A stretch of DNA of 64,000 nt, taken from assembly GCF_039909015.1 (NCBI RefSeq), contig NZ_CP150919.1, positions 348,501 through 412,500 of the forward strand. The letters run 5' to 3'. Position 1 is the stretch's first letter. Each line of letters begins with the position of its first letter. Positions 24,450 to 33,165 of this stretch are shown here, piece by piece. Position numbers and translations under genes: made by a program. A model generated the notes under the pieces. That model worked only from the letters and a program-made list of their open reading frames with translations. It was not told the origin of the DNA and made no database searches. Source of the DNA: Pseudomonas grandcourensis (GTDB lineage: Bacteria > Pseudomonadota > Gammaproteobacteria > Pseudomonadales > Pseudomonadaceae).

Positions 24450-24854
24450 TCACGCCGGCAATACGTCCAGTGGCAGTTTCAGCTTGGCGGCCAGCGCCTG
24501 AGCCTCCAGATGCCCGGCAGGCGCCAGCAGGCGCAGAGGCATGCCTGATTGCGCGGCCATTTTCTGGGCTTCGGCGACCAGTCGCTCGGCAACACCACGG
24601 CGACGGGTAATTTTTCGCACACATATTTGGGACAAGTGCCAGGCGTCTTGGTGCCTTTGCAGGCGGGCCGCGCCCAGCAGGCGATCATTGAAGCGTCCGG
24701 CGATCAGTGTGCCATCGCGCAAACAGTCATCGATCAACTGCGCGGCCCCGGAAAACGGGGCGAACAGCCAGTCCGGGGCGTCGCTGTAGACCTTCTGCAG
24801 ATCCTGCCGATCCTGGGCAGTGGCTTGGTTCAGCGGCTCGACAATGATCGGCAT
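24450..24854 (-). CDS. GNAT-fold protein, PanZ/PanM-like
   Basis: A 134-residue protein similar to PanZ, the acetyl-CoA sensor that promotes maturation of aspartate decarboxylase PanD and so adjusts CoA synthesis in enterobacteria. DRQDLQKVY near the start, LIAGRFNDRLLGAARL and VRKITRRRGVAERLV (the acetyl-CoA pyrophosphate loop, here R-R-G-V-A-E) match. It could also act as an ordinary N-acetyltransferase. AGGA precedes the ATG. It is read on the same strand as asmA with a 78-base gap, so it may be separate. PanD is not in the window. Confidence 0.75.
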   Translation of the reverse strand: MPIIVEPLNQATAQDRQDLQKVYSDAPDWLFAPFSGAAQLIDDCLRDGTLIAGRFNDRLLGAARLQRHQDAWHLSQICVRKITRRRGVAERLVAEAQKMAAQSGMPLRLLAPAGHLEAQALAAKLKLPLDVLPA

Positions 24855-25084
24855 GGTGATTCCTGTGAGGTCATGAAGCGATAGAGATCAGTTGACGTAC
24901 AAAAGGTGATGTCAGTTTGGTTTTTCTGTCACTTGCAAATGGTAACCTTTGCCCGTTCGTCCGTCCTTCTGCGACCTGTTGTCGCACAACAAGGTGCTCC
25001 ACCAAAAAACGGTCATGCCTGCGTGCATTAAGGCCGGGAGCGGACTGTGGCTGGCGAACCATACTGACAATTGGGGGATACACA

Positions 25085-26749
25085 ATGACCACGAGCATCA
25101 CGGCGGACGGCTTCAGCGCCGACCAGCCTGCGTTCCTGTCCAAGGAGCGGATCATCGCCAAGCCCGGTTTCAACCGTTGGCTGGTGCCACCGGCCGCGTT
25201 GGCCATCCACTTGTGCATCGGCATGGCCTACGGCTTTTCGGTGTTCTGGTTGCCGCTGTCTAAGGCGCTGGGCATCACCGCTCCGGTGGCCTGCGCACCG
25301 GACATGAGTTTTATCGCACAAGTCTTTTCGTCCCAGTGTGACTGGCCGATCTCGATGCTCGGCTGGATCTACACCCTGTTCTTCATCTTCCTGGGCTGCT
25401 CGGCCGCCATCTGGGGTGGCTGGCTGGAGCATGCCGGACCGCGCAAGGCCGGTGTCGTATCGGCACTGTGCTGGTGCGGCGGCCTGCTGATTTCGGCGCT
25501 GGGGGTGTATACCCATCAGATCTGGCTGATGTGGATCGGCTCCGGGGTCATTGGCGGTATCGGCCTGGGCCTGGGCTACATTTCGCCGGTGTCGACCCTG
25601 ATCAAATGGTTCCCGGACAAGCGCGGCATGGCGACCGGCATGGCGATCATGGGCTTCGGCGGCGGCGCAATGGTCGGCGCTCCGTTGGCGGCAGCGCTGA
25701 TGGGGCATTTCGCTTCGCCAACCAGCGTCGGCGTCTGGCAGAGCTTCCTGGTGATGGCCGCGATCTACTTCGTGTTCATGATCGGTGGCGCGTTGTCCTA
25801 TCGCGTACCGCCAACCGGCTGGAAGCCTGAAGGCTGGACGGCCCCGGCGAAAAAAGCCTCGAACGCGATGATCACTCATCGTCATGTTCACGTGAATGTG
25901 GCCTGGAAGACGCCGCAATTCCGTCTGGTGTGGCTGGTGCTGTGCCTGAACGTATCGGCCGGTATCGGCATCCTCGGCATGGCGTCGCCGCTGTTGCAGG
26001 AAGTGTTCGCGGGCAAGTTGCTGGGCAATGACCTGACCTTCGGTCAACTGGACGCCTCACAACTGGCTTCGATTGCCGCCATCGCTGCCGGTTTCACCGG
26101 TTTGCTGAGCCTGTTCAACATCGGTGGGCGCTTCTTCTGGGCTTCGTTCTCGGATTACCTGGGCCGTAAAAACACTTACTTCGTGTTCTTCGCCCTTGGC
26201 TTTGCCCTGTACGGACTGATTCCGAACCTTGGTCACCTGGGCAGCATCGCGCTGTTCGTGGCTGCGTTCTGCATCATCCTGTCGATGTATGGCGGTGGTT
26301 TCGCGACCGTTCCGGCGTATCTGGCGGATCTGTTCGGCACGCAAATGGTCGGTGCGATTCACGGGCGTCTGCTGACGGCGTGGGCTGCTGCTGGTGTGCT
26401 CGGTCCGGTGCTGGTGAATTACCTGCGTGAGTATCAGCTGAGCATCGGCGTCGAGCGTGCGGCGGCCTACGACATCACCCTGTACATCCTCGCCGGCCTG
26501 CTGGTGCTGGGTTTCCTGTGCAACCTGCTGGTGCGTCCGGTGGCGGACAAGTACTTCATGACCGACGCCGAACTGGCCGCCGAACAGGCGCTGGGCCATG
26601 ACAAAGGCGCTGACAGCAGCACCGTGCTGGAGTGGAAAGCCGCGCCGGGCACCAAGCCGCTGGCGATTGCGGCGTGGCTGGTGGTGGGCATTCCGCTGGC
26701 GTGGGGTGTTTGGGTGACTCTGCAGAAGACGGCGGTGCTGTTTCACTAA
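25085..26749 (+). CDS. MFS transporter, oxalate/formate antiporter (OFA) family
   Basis: An inner-membrane transporter of 554 residues with about 12 helices plus extra hydrophobic C-terminal residues. Family features are the N-terminal NRWLVPPAALAIHLCIGMAYGFSVF, the loop ISPVSTLIKWFPDKRGMATGMAI and GRFFWASFSDYLGRKNTYFVFF after helix 6. A Cys-containing insert (APVACAPDMSFIAQVFSSQCDW) lies in the first periplasmic loop. The ATG is preceded by GGGGGA; a longer frame back to 24917 has no ribosome site. Substrates in this family are small carboxylates; the one here is not known. Confidence 0.85.
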   Translation: MTTSITADGFSADQPAFLSKERIIAKPGFNRWLVPPAALAIHLCIGMAYGFSVFWLPLSKALGITAPVACAPDMSFIAQVFSSQCDWPISMLGWIYTLFFIFLGCSAAIWGGWLEHAGPRKAGVVSALCWCGGLLISALGVYTHQIWLMWIGSGVIGGIGLGLGYISPVSTLIKWFPDKRGMATGMAIMGFGGGAMVGAPLAAALMGHFASPTSVGVWQSFLVMAAIYFVFMIGGALSYRVPPTGWKPEGWTAPAKKASNAMITHRHVHVNVAWKTPQFRLVWLVLCLNVSAGIGILGMASPLLQEVFAGKLLGNDLTFGQLDASQLASIAAIAAGFTGLLSLFNIGGRFFWASFSDYLGRKNTYFVFFALGFALYGLIPNLGHLGSIALFVAAFCIILSMYGGGFATVPAYLADLFGTQMVGAIHGRLLTAWAAAGVLGPVLVNYLREYQLSIGVERAAAYDITLYILAGLLVLGFLCNLLVRPVADKYFMTDAELAAEQALGHDKGADSSTVLEWKAAPGTKPLAIAAWLVVGIPLAWGVWVTLQKTAVLFH

Positions 26750-26766
26750 GTAAGCGCATCACCCTT

Positions 26767-26855
26767 GTAGGAGCGAGCCTGCTCGCGATAGCGGTCTGAC
26801 AGTCGACAATGATGTTGAATGTGAGGGCCTCATCGCGAGCAGGCTCGCTCCTACA
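26767..26855. repeat. REP pair (REPIN), GAGCGAGCCTGCTCGCGA type
   Basis: Two inverted REP copies, GTAGGAGCGAGCCTGCTCGC and its reverse complement, enclose about 43 bases including GTCTGACAGTCGACAATGATG. This is the standard mobile-by-RAYT Pseudomonas repeat. Confidence 0.9.
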
Positions 26856-27011
26856 GTTGTTTTGGGGTGTCTGAAATGGCTTGTATGGACATGTCTATCG
26901 CCGGCATCCCCGGATTCACTCCGTCAGGGATATCACCTCTCGTGTTTCTGTTTGGCGCCCGCAAGCCTATAATGGCTGCCTTTTTCGCCCAATGATTTTG
27001 CGGAGCTGGTG

Positions 27012-27605
27012 ATGGCCGAACGTAAGGCGTCTGTCGAGCGCGACACTCTGGAAACCCAGATCAAAGCCTCGATCAACCTCGATGGCACCGGAAAGGCCCG
27101 ATTCGATATCGGTGTTCCTTTTCTTGAGCACATGCTGGACCAGATCGCCCGTCACGGGTTGATCGACCTGGATATTGTCAGCAAGGGCGACCTGCATATC
27201 GATGACCACCACACGGTGGAAGACGTCGGTATCACCCTCGGCCAGGCGTTTGCCAAAGCCATCGGCGACAAAAAAGGCATCCGTCGCTACGGCCACGCCT
27301 ACGTGCCGCTCGATGAAGCGCTGTCGCGCGTGGTGATCGACCTCTCCGGCCGCCCAGGCCTGCAGATGCACGTGCCGTACACCCGCGCCACCGTCGGCGG
27401 CTTCGACGTTGACCTGTTCCAGGAGTTCTTCCAGGGCTTCGTCAACCATGCGCTGGTCAGCCTGCACATCGACAACCTGCGTGGCACCAACACCCACCAC
27501 CAGATCGAAACCGTGTTCAAGGCTTTCGGCCGCGCCCTGCGCATGGCCGTCGAGCTCGATGACCGCATGGCCGGGCAAATGCCGTCGACCAAGGGCGTTC
27601 TGTAA
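27012..27605 (+). CDS. hisB: Imidazoleglycerol-phosphate dehydratase HisB
   Basis: Sixth step of histidine synthesis, dehydrating imidazole glycerol phosphate to imidazole acetol phosphate. This 197-residue monofunctional form has the two metal-binding repeats [18 protein letters not shown] with DDHHTVED (residues about 35-75) and [21 protein letters not shown] with NTHHQIE. The ATG at 27012 is preceded by GGAGCTGGTG. First gene of the his operon; its stop overlaps the hisH start by one base (TAATG). Confidence 0.97.
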   Translation: MAERKASVERDTLETQIKASINLDGTGKARFDIGVPFLEHMLDQIARHGLIDLDIVSKGDLHIDDHHTVEDVGITLGQAFAKAIGDKKGIRRYGHAYVPLDEALSRVVIDLSGRPGLQMHVPYTRATVGGFDVDLFQEFFQGFVNHALVSLHIDNLRGTNTHHQIETVFKAFGRALRMAVELDDRMAGQMPSTKGVL

Positions 27606-28243
27606 TGCAGACAGTCGCGGTTATCGATTACGGCATGGGCAACCTGCACTCGGTGGCCAAGGCCCTCGAGCACGTCGGTGCCGGCAAGGTGCTGATCACC
27701 AGCGATGCCAACGTGATTCGCGAAGCCGACCGGGTGGTTTTCCCCGGCGTTGGCGCGATTCGCGATTGCATGGCGGAGATCCGTCGCCTCGGTTTCGATT
27801 CGCTGGTGCGTGAAGTCAGCCAGGACCGTCCGTTCCTCGGCATCTGCGTGGGCATGCAAGCCTTGCTCGACACCAGCGAAGAGAACGACGGTGTCGACTG
27901 CATCGGCCTGTTCCCGGGCGCAGTGAAGTTCTTCGGCAAGGATCTGGTCGAAGACGGCGAACACCTGAAAGTCCCGCACATGGGCTGGAACGAAGTGAAG
28001 CAGAAGGTCAGTCACCCGCTGTGGCACGACATTCCGGACATGGCGCGGTTCTACTTCGTGCACAGCTACTACATCGCTGCCGCCAATGCGCGGCAGGTGG
28101 TGGGTGGCGGTCACTACGGTGTCGATTTCGCCGCGGCGCTGGCCGAAGGCTCGCGTTTCGCCGTGCAGTTCCACCCGGAGAAAAGCCATACCCATGGCCT
28201 GCAGTTGCTGCAGAACTTCGCTGCGTGGGACGGTCGCTGGTAA
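27605..28243 (+). CDS. hisH: Imidazole glycerol phosphate synthase glutaminase subunit HisH
   Basis: Class I glutamine amidotransferase that supplies ammonia to HisF. In 212 residues, the nucleophile Cys is in [12 protein letters not shown], and the His/Glu pair in [10 protein letters not shown]. The phosphate-binding-like start [16 protein letters not shown] is diagnostic. It starts at ATG within the hisB stop codon and ends directly before the DUF2164 gene (no gap). Confidence 0.97.
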   Translation: MQTVAVIDYGMGNLHSVAKALEHVGAGKVLITSDANVIREADRVVFPGVGAIRDCMAEIRRLGFDSLVREVSQDRPFLGICVGMQALLDTSEENDGVDCIGLFPGAVKFFGKDLVEDGEHLKVPHMGWNEVKQKVSHPLWHDIPDMARFYFVHSYYIAAANARQVVGGGHYGVDFAAALAEGSRFAVQFHPEKSHTHGLQLLQNFAAWDGRW

Positions 28244-28501
28244 ATGGCAATCAAAAAGAAACCGCCGATTCTGACCCTCACTCCCGAGCAGGAGAGCGAG
28301 GCCAATCGCAAGATCAAGCGTTTCATGGAAGACCGCTTCGAACTCGACCTCGGCTCGTTCGAGGCGGCGGAGATTCTTGAGCTGTTTACCCGTGAAATTG
28401 CTCCGCACTATTACAACAGGGCGATTTTCGATGTGCAGACGCACCTCAAAGAGAGGTTCGAAAGCATCGAAAGCGACCTGTGGGCGCTCGAGAAAAACTG
28501 A
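28244..28501 (+). CDS. DUF2164 family protein inside the his operon
   Basis: An 85-residue protein of unknown function. Features are a basic start (MAIKKKPPI), a helical centre FMEDRFELDLGSFEAAEILELF and the motif APHYYNRAIFDVQTHLKERFESIESDLWALEK. It is inserted between hisH and hisA with zero and 42-base gaps, so it is co-transcribed. This arrangement is common in pseudomonads. No catalytic residues are apparent; no direct part in histidine synthesis is established. Confidence 0.85.
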   Translation: MAIKKKPPILTLTPEQESEANRKIKRFMEDRFELDLGSFEAAEILELFTREIAPHYYNRAIFDVQTHLKERFESIESDLWALEKN

Positions 28502-28543
28502 TTTCCGAGCCAAGCTGAACATACAAATTTGAAGGTTTGCCAG

Positions 28544-29281
28544 ATGCTGATTATTCCCGCTATCGATCTTAAAGACGGTGCCTGTGTTCGTCTGCGCCAG
28601 GGCCGCATGGAAGATTCCACGGTGTTCTCCGATGACCCGGTGAGCATGGCTGCCAAGTGGGTGGAGGGCGGTTGCCGTCGTCTGCATCTGGTCGACCTGA
28701 ACGGCGCCTTCGAAGGCCAGCCGGTCAACGGCGAAGTGGTCACCGCCATCGCCAAGCGTTATCCGAACCTGCCGATCCAGATCGGCGGCGGTATCCGCTC
28801 CCTGGAAACCATCGAGCACTACGTGAAAGCGGGCGTGAGCTACGTGATCATCGGCACCAAGGCTGTGAAAGATCCGGCCTTCGTCGCCGAAGCCTGCCGC
28901 GCGTTCCCGGGCAAAATCATCGTGGGTCTGGATGCCAAAGACGGTTTTGTCGCCACTGACGGCTGGGCTGAAATCAGTACCATCCAGGTGATCGACCTGG
29001 CCAAGCAATTCGAAGCCGACGGCGTGTCTTCGATCGTTTATACCGACATCGCCAAAGACGGCATGATGCAGGGCTGCAACGTACCGTTCACCGCGGCACT
29101 GGCTGCTGCAACAAAGATCCCGGTGATCGCTTCCGGCGGCATCCACAATCTGGGTGACATCAAGACCCTGCTCGACGCCAAGGCGCCAGGCATCATCGGT
29201 GCGATCACAGGCCGTGCGATCTACGAAGGCACCCTCGATGTCGCTGAAGCGCAAGCTTTCTGCGATTCGTACAAAGGCTGA
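28544..29281 (+). CDS. hisA: Phosphoribosylformimino-AICAR-phosphate isomerase HisA
   Basis: Amadori isomerase of the histidine pathway. A 245-residue beta/alpha barrel with the catalytic Asp in [10 protein letters not shown] at the start and in [12 protein letters not shown], and the two phosphate-binding sites QIGGGIRS and VIASGGI. The ATG at 28544 lies after a frame with TTG at 28529; the ATG is conserved and begins MLIIPAIDL. It is followed nine bases later by hisF. Confidence 0.97.
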   Translation: MLIIPAIDLKDGACVRLRQGRMEDSTVFSDDPVSMAAKWVEGGCRRLHLVDLNGAFEGQPVNGEVVTAIAKRYPNLPIQIGGGIRSLETIEHYVKAGVSYVIIGTKAVKDPAFVAEACRAFPGKIIVGLDAKDGFVATDGWAEISTIQVIDLAKQFEADGVSSIVYTDIAKDGMMQGCNVPFTAALAAATKIPVIASGGIHNLGDIKTLLDAKAPGIIGAITGRAIYEGTLDVAEAQAFCDSYKG

Positions 29282-29290
29282 GGACTGACC

Positions 29291-30061
29291 ATGGCGCTGG
29301 CCAAACGCATCATCCCTTGCCTGGACGTGGACAACGGCCGGGTGGTCAAGGGTGTGAAATTCGAAAACATCCGCGACGCCGGTGACCCGGTGGAAATTGC
29401 TCGTCGTTACGACGAGCAGGGCGCCGACGAGATTACCTTTCTCGACATCACCGCCAGCGTCGATGGCCGCGACACCACGCTGCACACCGTCGAGCGCATG
29501 GCCAGCCAGGTGTTCATCCCGCTGACCGTGGGCGGTGGCGTGCGCACCGTGCAGGACATCCGCAACCTGCTCAATGCCGGTGCGGACAAGGTCTCGATCA
29601 ACACTGCAGCGGTGTTCAACCCGGAGTTCGTCGGCGAAGCGGCACAGCATTTCGGTTCGCAATGCATCGTGGTGGCCATCGACGCGAAGAAGGTTTCGGG
29701 ACCTGGCGAAACCCCGCGCTGGGAAATCTTCACCCATGGCGGTCGCAAGCCAACCGGCCTCGACGCCATTGAGTGGGCGAAGAAAATGGAAGGCCTGGGT
29801 GCCGGCGAAATCCTGCTGACCAGCATGGACCAGGACGGCATGAAAAACGGTTTCGACCTGGGTGTCACCCGCGCCATCAGCGATGCGCTGGGTATCCCGG
29901 TGATCGCCTCCGGCGGTGTCGGCAACCTGCAACACCTGGCCGACGGCATTATCGAAGGCCACGCCAGCGCGGTGCTGGCGGCGAGTATTTTCCACTTCGG
30001 CGAATACACGGTGCAGGAAGCCAAGGCCTATATGGCCCATCGCGGAATCGTGATGCGTTAA
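29291..30061 (+). CDS. hisF: Imidazole glycerol phosphate synthase cyclase subunit HisF
   Basis: Barrel enzyme of 256 residues that uses ammonia from HisH to close the imidazole ring and release AICAR. Catalytic Asp residues lie in [14 protein letters not shown] and [12 protein letters not shown]; phosphate sites are [11 protein letters not shown] and IASGGVGN. Last gene of the his cluster; the motif sequence EIVEGHAS-like [11 protein letters not shown] near the C-terminus is standard. A perfect 16-bp inverted repeat follows. Confidence 0.97.
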   Translation: MALAKRIIPCLDVDNGRVVKGVKFENIRDAGDPVEIARRYDEQGADEITFLDITASVDGRDTTLHTVERMASQVFIPLTVGGGVRTVQDIRNLLNAGADKVSINTAAVFNPEFVGEAAQHFGSQCIVVAIDAKKVSGPGETPRWEIFTHGGRKPTGLDAIEWAKKMEGLGAGEILLTSMDQDGMKNGFDLGVTRAISDALGIPVIASGGVGNLQHLADGIIEGHASAVLAASIFHFGEYTVQEAKAYMAHRGIVMR

Positions 30062-30086
30062 ACATACCGGTACAGTCCAGTGGACA

Positions 30087-30123
30087 CCATGGCGTACCCA
30101 AGGCACTCTTGGGTACGCCATGG
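30087..30123. repeat. Perfect 16-bp inverted repeat after hisF
   Basis: Arms CCATGGCGTACCCAAG and CTTGGGTACGCCATGG with loop GCACT, 16 bases before the next gene. No T-run follows. Could be an attenuating hairpin or a protein-binding site; a leaky terminator is possible. Confidence 0.8.
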
Positions 30124-30139
30124 ATTTCGGTAGCCAGAC

Positions 30140-30895
30140 ATGCTTAAACGCTTTCTTCTCGTCCTTGCCAGCGCTTCTCTGTTGTTGATCAACGGAGCAA
30201 ACGCTAAAGACAGCCCTGATACCGACCTGGTGTTGCTGACGGAGAACTTCCCGCCGTACAACATGGCGAAGAATGGCAAGAACTTCGCTCAGGACGAGAA
30301 CATCAATGGCATCGCCACCGATATCGTCCGCGAGATATTCAAGCGCGCCGACATTAGCTACAGCCTGACGCTGCGTTTCCCTTGGGAGCGAATCTACAAA
30401 CTCACCCTGGAAAAACCCGGTTACGGCGTATTCGTCATGGCGCGGTTGCCGGATCGCGAGAAGCTATTCAAATGGGTCGGCCCGATTGGGCCGGACGACT
30501 GGATCATGCTGGCCAAGGCTGACAGCAAGATCACCCTCGAAACCTTGAATGATGCGCGCAAATACAAGATCGGCGCCTACAAGGGCGACGCGATTGCCGA
30601 GACGCTGTCCAAGCAAGGTCTAAACCCGATCGTTGTACTGCGCGATCAGGACAACGCCAGGAAACTGGTCAACGGTCAGATCGACCTGTGGGCCACCGGT
30701 GACCCGGCCGGGCGCTATCTGGCGCGTCAGGAAGGGGTCAGCGGGTTGAAAACCGTACTGCGTTTCAACAGTGCCGAACTGTACCTGGCGCTGAACAAGG
30801 ATGTGTCGGACGAGACGGTGGCCAAGCTCCAGGCGGCGCTGGACCAGATGCGCAAGGAAGGTCGGGTGGACGAGATCATGGCGCAGTATCTCTAA
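30140..30895 (+). CDS. Periplasmic solute-binding protein, SBP_bac_3 family
   Basis: A 251-residue protein with a signal peptide (core LLVLASASLLLINGANA, residues 5-21) and an amino-acid-binding-like fold: LLTENFPPYNMAKNG near the mature N-terminus, ATDIVREIFKRADISYSL, and the C-terminal AALDQMRKEGRVDEIM. No permease or ATPase is adjacent, so it may act as a stand-alone binding or sensory protein. It lies 78 bases after hisF behind a perfect hairpin and is found next to the his genes in other pseudomonads. The ligand is unknown. Confidence 0.8.
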   Translation: MLKRFLLVLASASLLLINGANAKDSPDTDLVLLTENFPPYNMAKNGKNFAQDENINGIATDIVREIFKRADISYSLTLRFPWERIYKLTLEKPGYGVFVMARLPDREKLFKWVGPIGPDDWIMLAKADSKITLETLNDARKYKIGAYKGDAIAETLSKQGLNPIVVLRDQDNARKLVNGQIDLWATGDPAGRYLARQEGVSGLKTVLRFNSAELYLALNKDVSDETVAKLQAALDQMRKEGRVDEIMAQYL

Positions 30896-30930
30896 CGCCC
30901 GACACCCTCATTCAGCCATGCGCATATCAC

Positions 30931-31016
30931 TGTGCGAGCTTGCTCGCGATGACGGTCTGACAGTCGATAGAGATGTTGAATGTGATGGCGCCATCGCGAG
31001 CAAGCTCGCTCCTACA
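30931..31016. repeat. REP pair (REPIN), GAGCTTGCTCGCGA type
   Basis: Inverted copies TGCGAGCTTGCTCGCGATG and CATCGCGAGCAAGCTCGCTC around a spacer with GTCTGACAGTCGATAGAG. Left arm has lost two bases relative to the others. Confidence 0.88.
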
Positions 31017-31036
31017 GGGGTTTTGCGGTGTAGCTG

Positions 31037-31813
31037 CTAACGGTACACGCCATTTTTCCCATGCGCCGCAGTCGCCCGGTTACCGCGCACACTGATCATC
31101 TGCCGGATATCAATCCACTCGATTCCCTGAGCTTTCAGCTTGGGCAGTTCGCGCTCCAGCACTGCGAGCGTCTGTGGATACGGATGCCCGATCATCACCG
31201 CCGAACCCTGCTTGTGCGCGAGGCTGATCGCGGTCTGCAACTGGGTCAGGATCGCTGCTTCAGTACGCTCATCGTCGAGAAACACATCCCGCGAAACGCT
31301 CGCCAAACCGATCTTCTGCGCTTCGGCTGCGGCCACGGTCTGGGCGCTGGTGCGGCTGTCGACGAAGAATTTATGCCGGCGCTGCAAATCCGCCATCAAC
31401 CACGCCATGGCGGCTGGCTGTGCGGTCATGCGGCTGCCCATGTGGTTGTTGATGCCGCTGGTGTACGGGACCATTTTGAATGCGGCGTCCAGGCGTTTTT
31501 CCAGCTCTTCGATGGGCAACTCGGGGTGCCAGGCGAACGGTCCGGTGGCCGGGTCCATGGGCATGTGCAGGATGACGATCTTGCCGGCGCGATGGGCTTC
31601 GCGGGCGAATTCGGTGGCGTGGGGCGTGTCGGGCATGATTGCCGTGGTCACCGGGCCGGACAGGGCGAGCACGCGGCGATCCCGGGGCAGGTTCTGCCCC
31701 AGGTCATCGATGATCAGGCTCAGGTAGGCTTTGTCGGGCGTCGATCCGGCGGGCTCTGCGTGAGCAGCACCCGCCAGACAACACAACAGACCAATCAGTA
31801 ACTGCAGAAACAT
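31037..31813 (-). CDS. yibQ: Divergent polysaccharide deacetylase family protein, YibQ-like
   Basis: A 258-residue periplasmic protein with a signal peptide cleaved at AHA-E (about residue 19). The divergent polysaccharide deacetylase signature is LSLIIDDLGQN near residue 31, with NNHMGSRMT and FFVDSRTSA later. E. coli YibQ has the same place downstream of envC. The enzymatic activity is unproven. The ATG lies one base after the ctpA stop, so they are coupled. Confidence 0.88.
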   Translation of the reverse strand: MFLQLLIGLLCCLAGAAHAEPAGSTPDKAYLSLIIDDLGQNLPRDRRVLALSGPVTTAIMPDTPHATEFAREAHRAGKIVILHMPMDPATGPFAWHPELPIEELEKRLDAAFKMVPYTSGINNHMGSRMTAQPAAMAWLMADLQRRHKFFVDSRTSAQTVAAAEAQKIGLASVSRDVFLDDERTEAAILTQLQTAISLAHKQGSAVMIGHPYPQTLAVLERELPKLKAQGIEWIDIRQMISVRGNRATAAHGKNGVYR

Positions 31814-31814
31814 C

Positions 31815-33134
31815 TCAACGGCCGGACGTAATGCTCAGCCCTTTGAGCAGGCTCAGGGCCTGGGCCAATTGGTAATCATCGTCCTGCGGCATCGGCTTGG
31901 CTTTGCCGCTGGAGCCGGTCGGTTTGTCGGCACCGCCGTTGCCATTGCCCAGGTGACCCTGCAAGTCAGCTTCCTTGAAGTAATCGCTGTCCTGCTCGCT
32001 GGTGATCTTGGCCTTGCGTACTTCGATGTCCGGCACGATGCCCTGGGCCTGGATGGAACGGCCGTTCGGCGTGTAATACAACGCCGTGGTGATCTTCAAT
32101 GCGCGCTCGTTGTTAAGCGGCAGAACCGTCTGTACCGAGCCCTTGCCGAAACTGGTGGTGCCCATCAGCACGGCGCGTTTCTGGTCCTGCAGGGCGCCGG
32201 CGACAATTTCCGAAGCCGAGGCGCTGCCGCCGTTGATCAGCACGACCATTGGCACGGCTTCGCTTTCGTCCTTGCCGGTGGCAGAGAAACGCAGCTCGGA
32301 GTTGGCGATGCGGCCCTTGGTGTAAACAATCAGGCCTTTGGTGATGAAGTGGTCGACCACTTCCACCGCCGCTTGCAAGACGCCGCCCGGGTTGTTGCGC
32401 AGGTCGAGAATGATGCCCTTGAGCTTCTTGCCGTTGTCCTTGCGCAGCTTGGCCAGCGCCTTGGAGACTTCTTCGCCGGTCTTGACCTGGAACTGGGTGA
32501 TGCGGATGTAGCCGTAGCCCGATTCCAGCAACTGGCTCTTCACGCTCTTCACCTGGATGACGGCGCGGGCCAGGGTCACGTCGAACGGCGTGCCGCCGTC
32601 GCGCACCAGGGTCAGGGTGATTTTCTGGCCGATCTTGCCGCGCATCTTGTCCACGGCTTCGGTCATGCTCTGGCCGCGGGTCGGCTGGCCGTTGATCTTG
32701 ACGATGAAGTCGCCGGCCTGAATGCCGGCCTTGGAGGCCGGCGTGTCGTCAATGGGCGACACCACCTTGATGAAGCCGTCTTCGGCGCCGACTTCGATGC
32801 CCAGGCCGCCGAACTCACCGCTGGTGCTTTCCTGCAACTCGGCGAAATCTTCAGGGCCCAGGTAGGCGGAATGCGGATCGAGGTTGCTGAGCATGCCCTT
32901 GATGGCGTTTTCCAGCAGGGTCTTGTCGTCCACCGGTTCGACATAAGCGGCCTTGATCCGGTCCATCACCTCGGCAAAGGTGCGCAACTCATCCAGCGGC
33001 AGTGGCGCCTTGGTGGTCGCAGCAGTGCCCGCAGGCGCAACCGCCGGGGCTGGTTGAGCGGCAAACGCCAGAGGCGCGCCGATCACCAGGGCGATCGTCA
33101 GGGCCAGCGAGGTAAGGCGGGACAAATGCAGCAT
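31815..33134 (-). CDS. ctpA: C-terminal processing protease CtpA (S41)
   Basis: A periplasmic serine protease of 439 residues. A signal peptide is followed by the N-terminal part (LRTFAEVMDRIKAAYVEP), the PDZ domain (GLGIEVGAEDGFIKVVSP) and the S41 catalytic domain. The Ser/Lys dyad is in LINGGSASASEIVAGALQD (Ser) and GTTSFGKGSVQ (Lys). A low-complexity region with GNGNGGADKP lies at the end. In P. aeruginosa CtpA works with the lipoprotein LbcA and degrades cell-wall hydrolases. The start is ATG 33134, with AGGAG ten bases before. It lies between envC and yibQ, so the three probably share regulation. Confidence 0.95.
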   Translation of the reverse strand: MLHLSRLTSLALTIALVIGAPLAFAAQPAPAVAPAGTAATTKAPLPLDELRTFAEVMDRIKAAYVEPVDDKTLLENAIKGMLSNLDPHSAYLGPEDFAELQESTSGEFGGLGIEVGAEDGFIKVVSPIDDTPASKAGIQAGDFIVKINGQPTRGQSMTEAVDKMRGKIGQKITLTLVRDGGTPFDVTLARAVIQVKSVKSQLLESGYGYIRITQFQVKTGEEVSKALAKLRKDNGKKLKGIILDLRNNPGGVLQAAVEVVDHFITKGLIVYTKGRIANSELRFSATGKDESEAVPMVVLINGGSASASEIVAGALQDQKRAVLMGTTSFGKGSVQTVLPLNNERALKITTALYYTPNGRSIQAQGIVPDIEVRKAKITSEQDSDYFKEADLQGHLGNGNGGADKPTGSSGKAKPMPQDDDYQLAQALSLLKGLSITSGR

Positions 33135-33165
33135 GTCTAACAAACTCCTGAATTAGGTAACGCGC

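Noticed and set aside
26767..26855. REP pairs as insertion-sequence ends or terminators
   Set aside because: They enclose about 40 non-coding bases, have no transposase and no T-runs; they match known REPINs.
27299..30121. A 940-codon open frame on the minus strand over the his operon
   Set aside because: It is antisense to hisB-hisH-hisA-hisF, all of which have clear families; its length follows from high-GC codon use.
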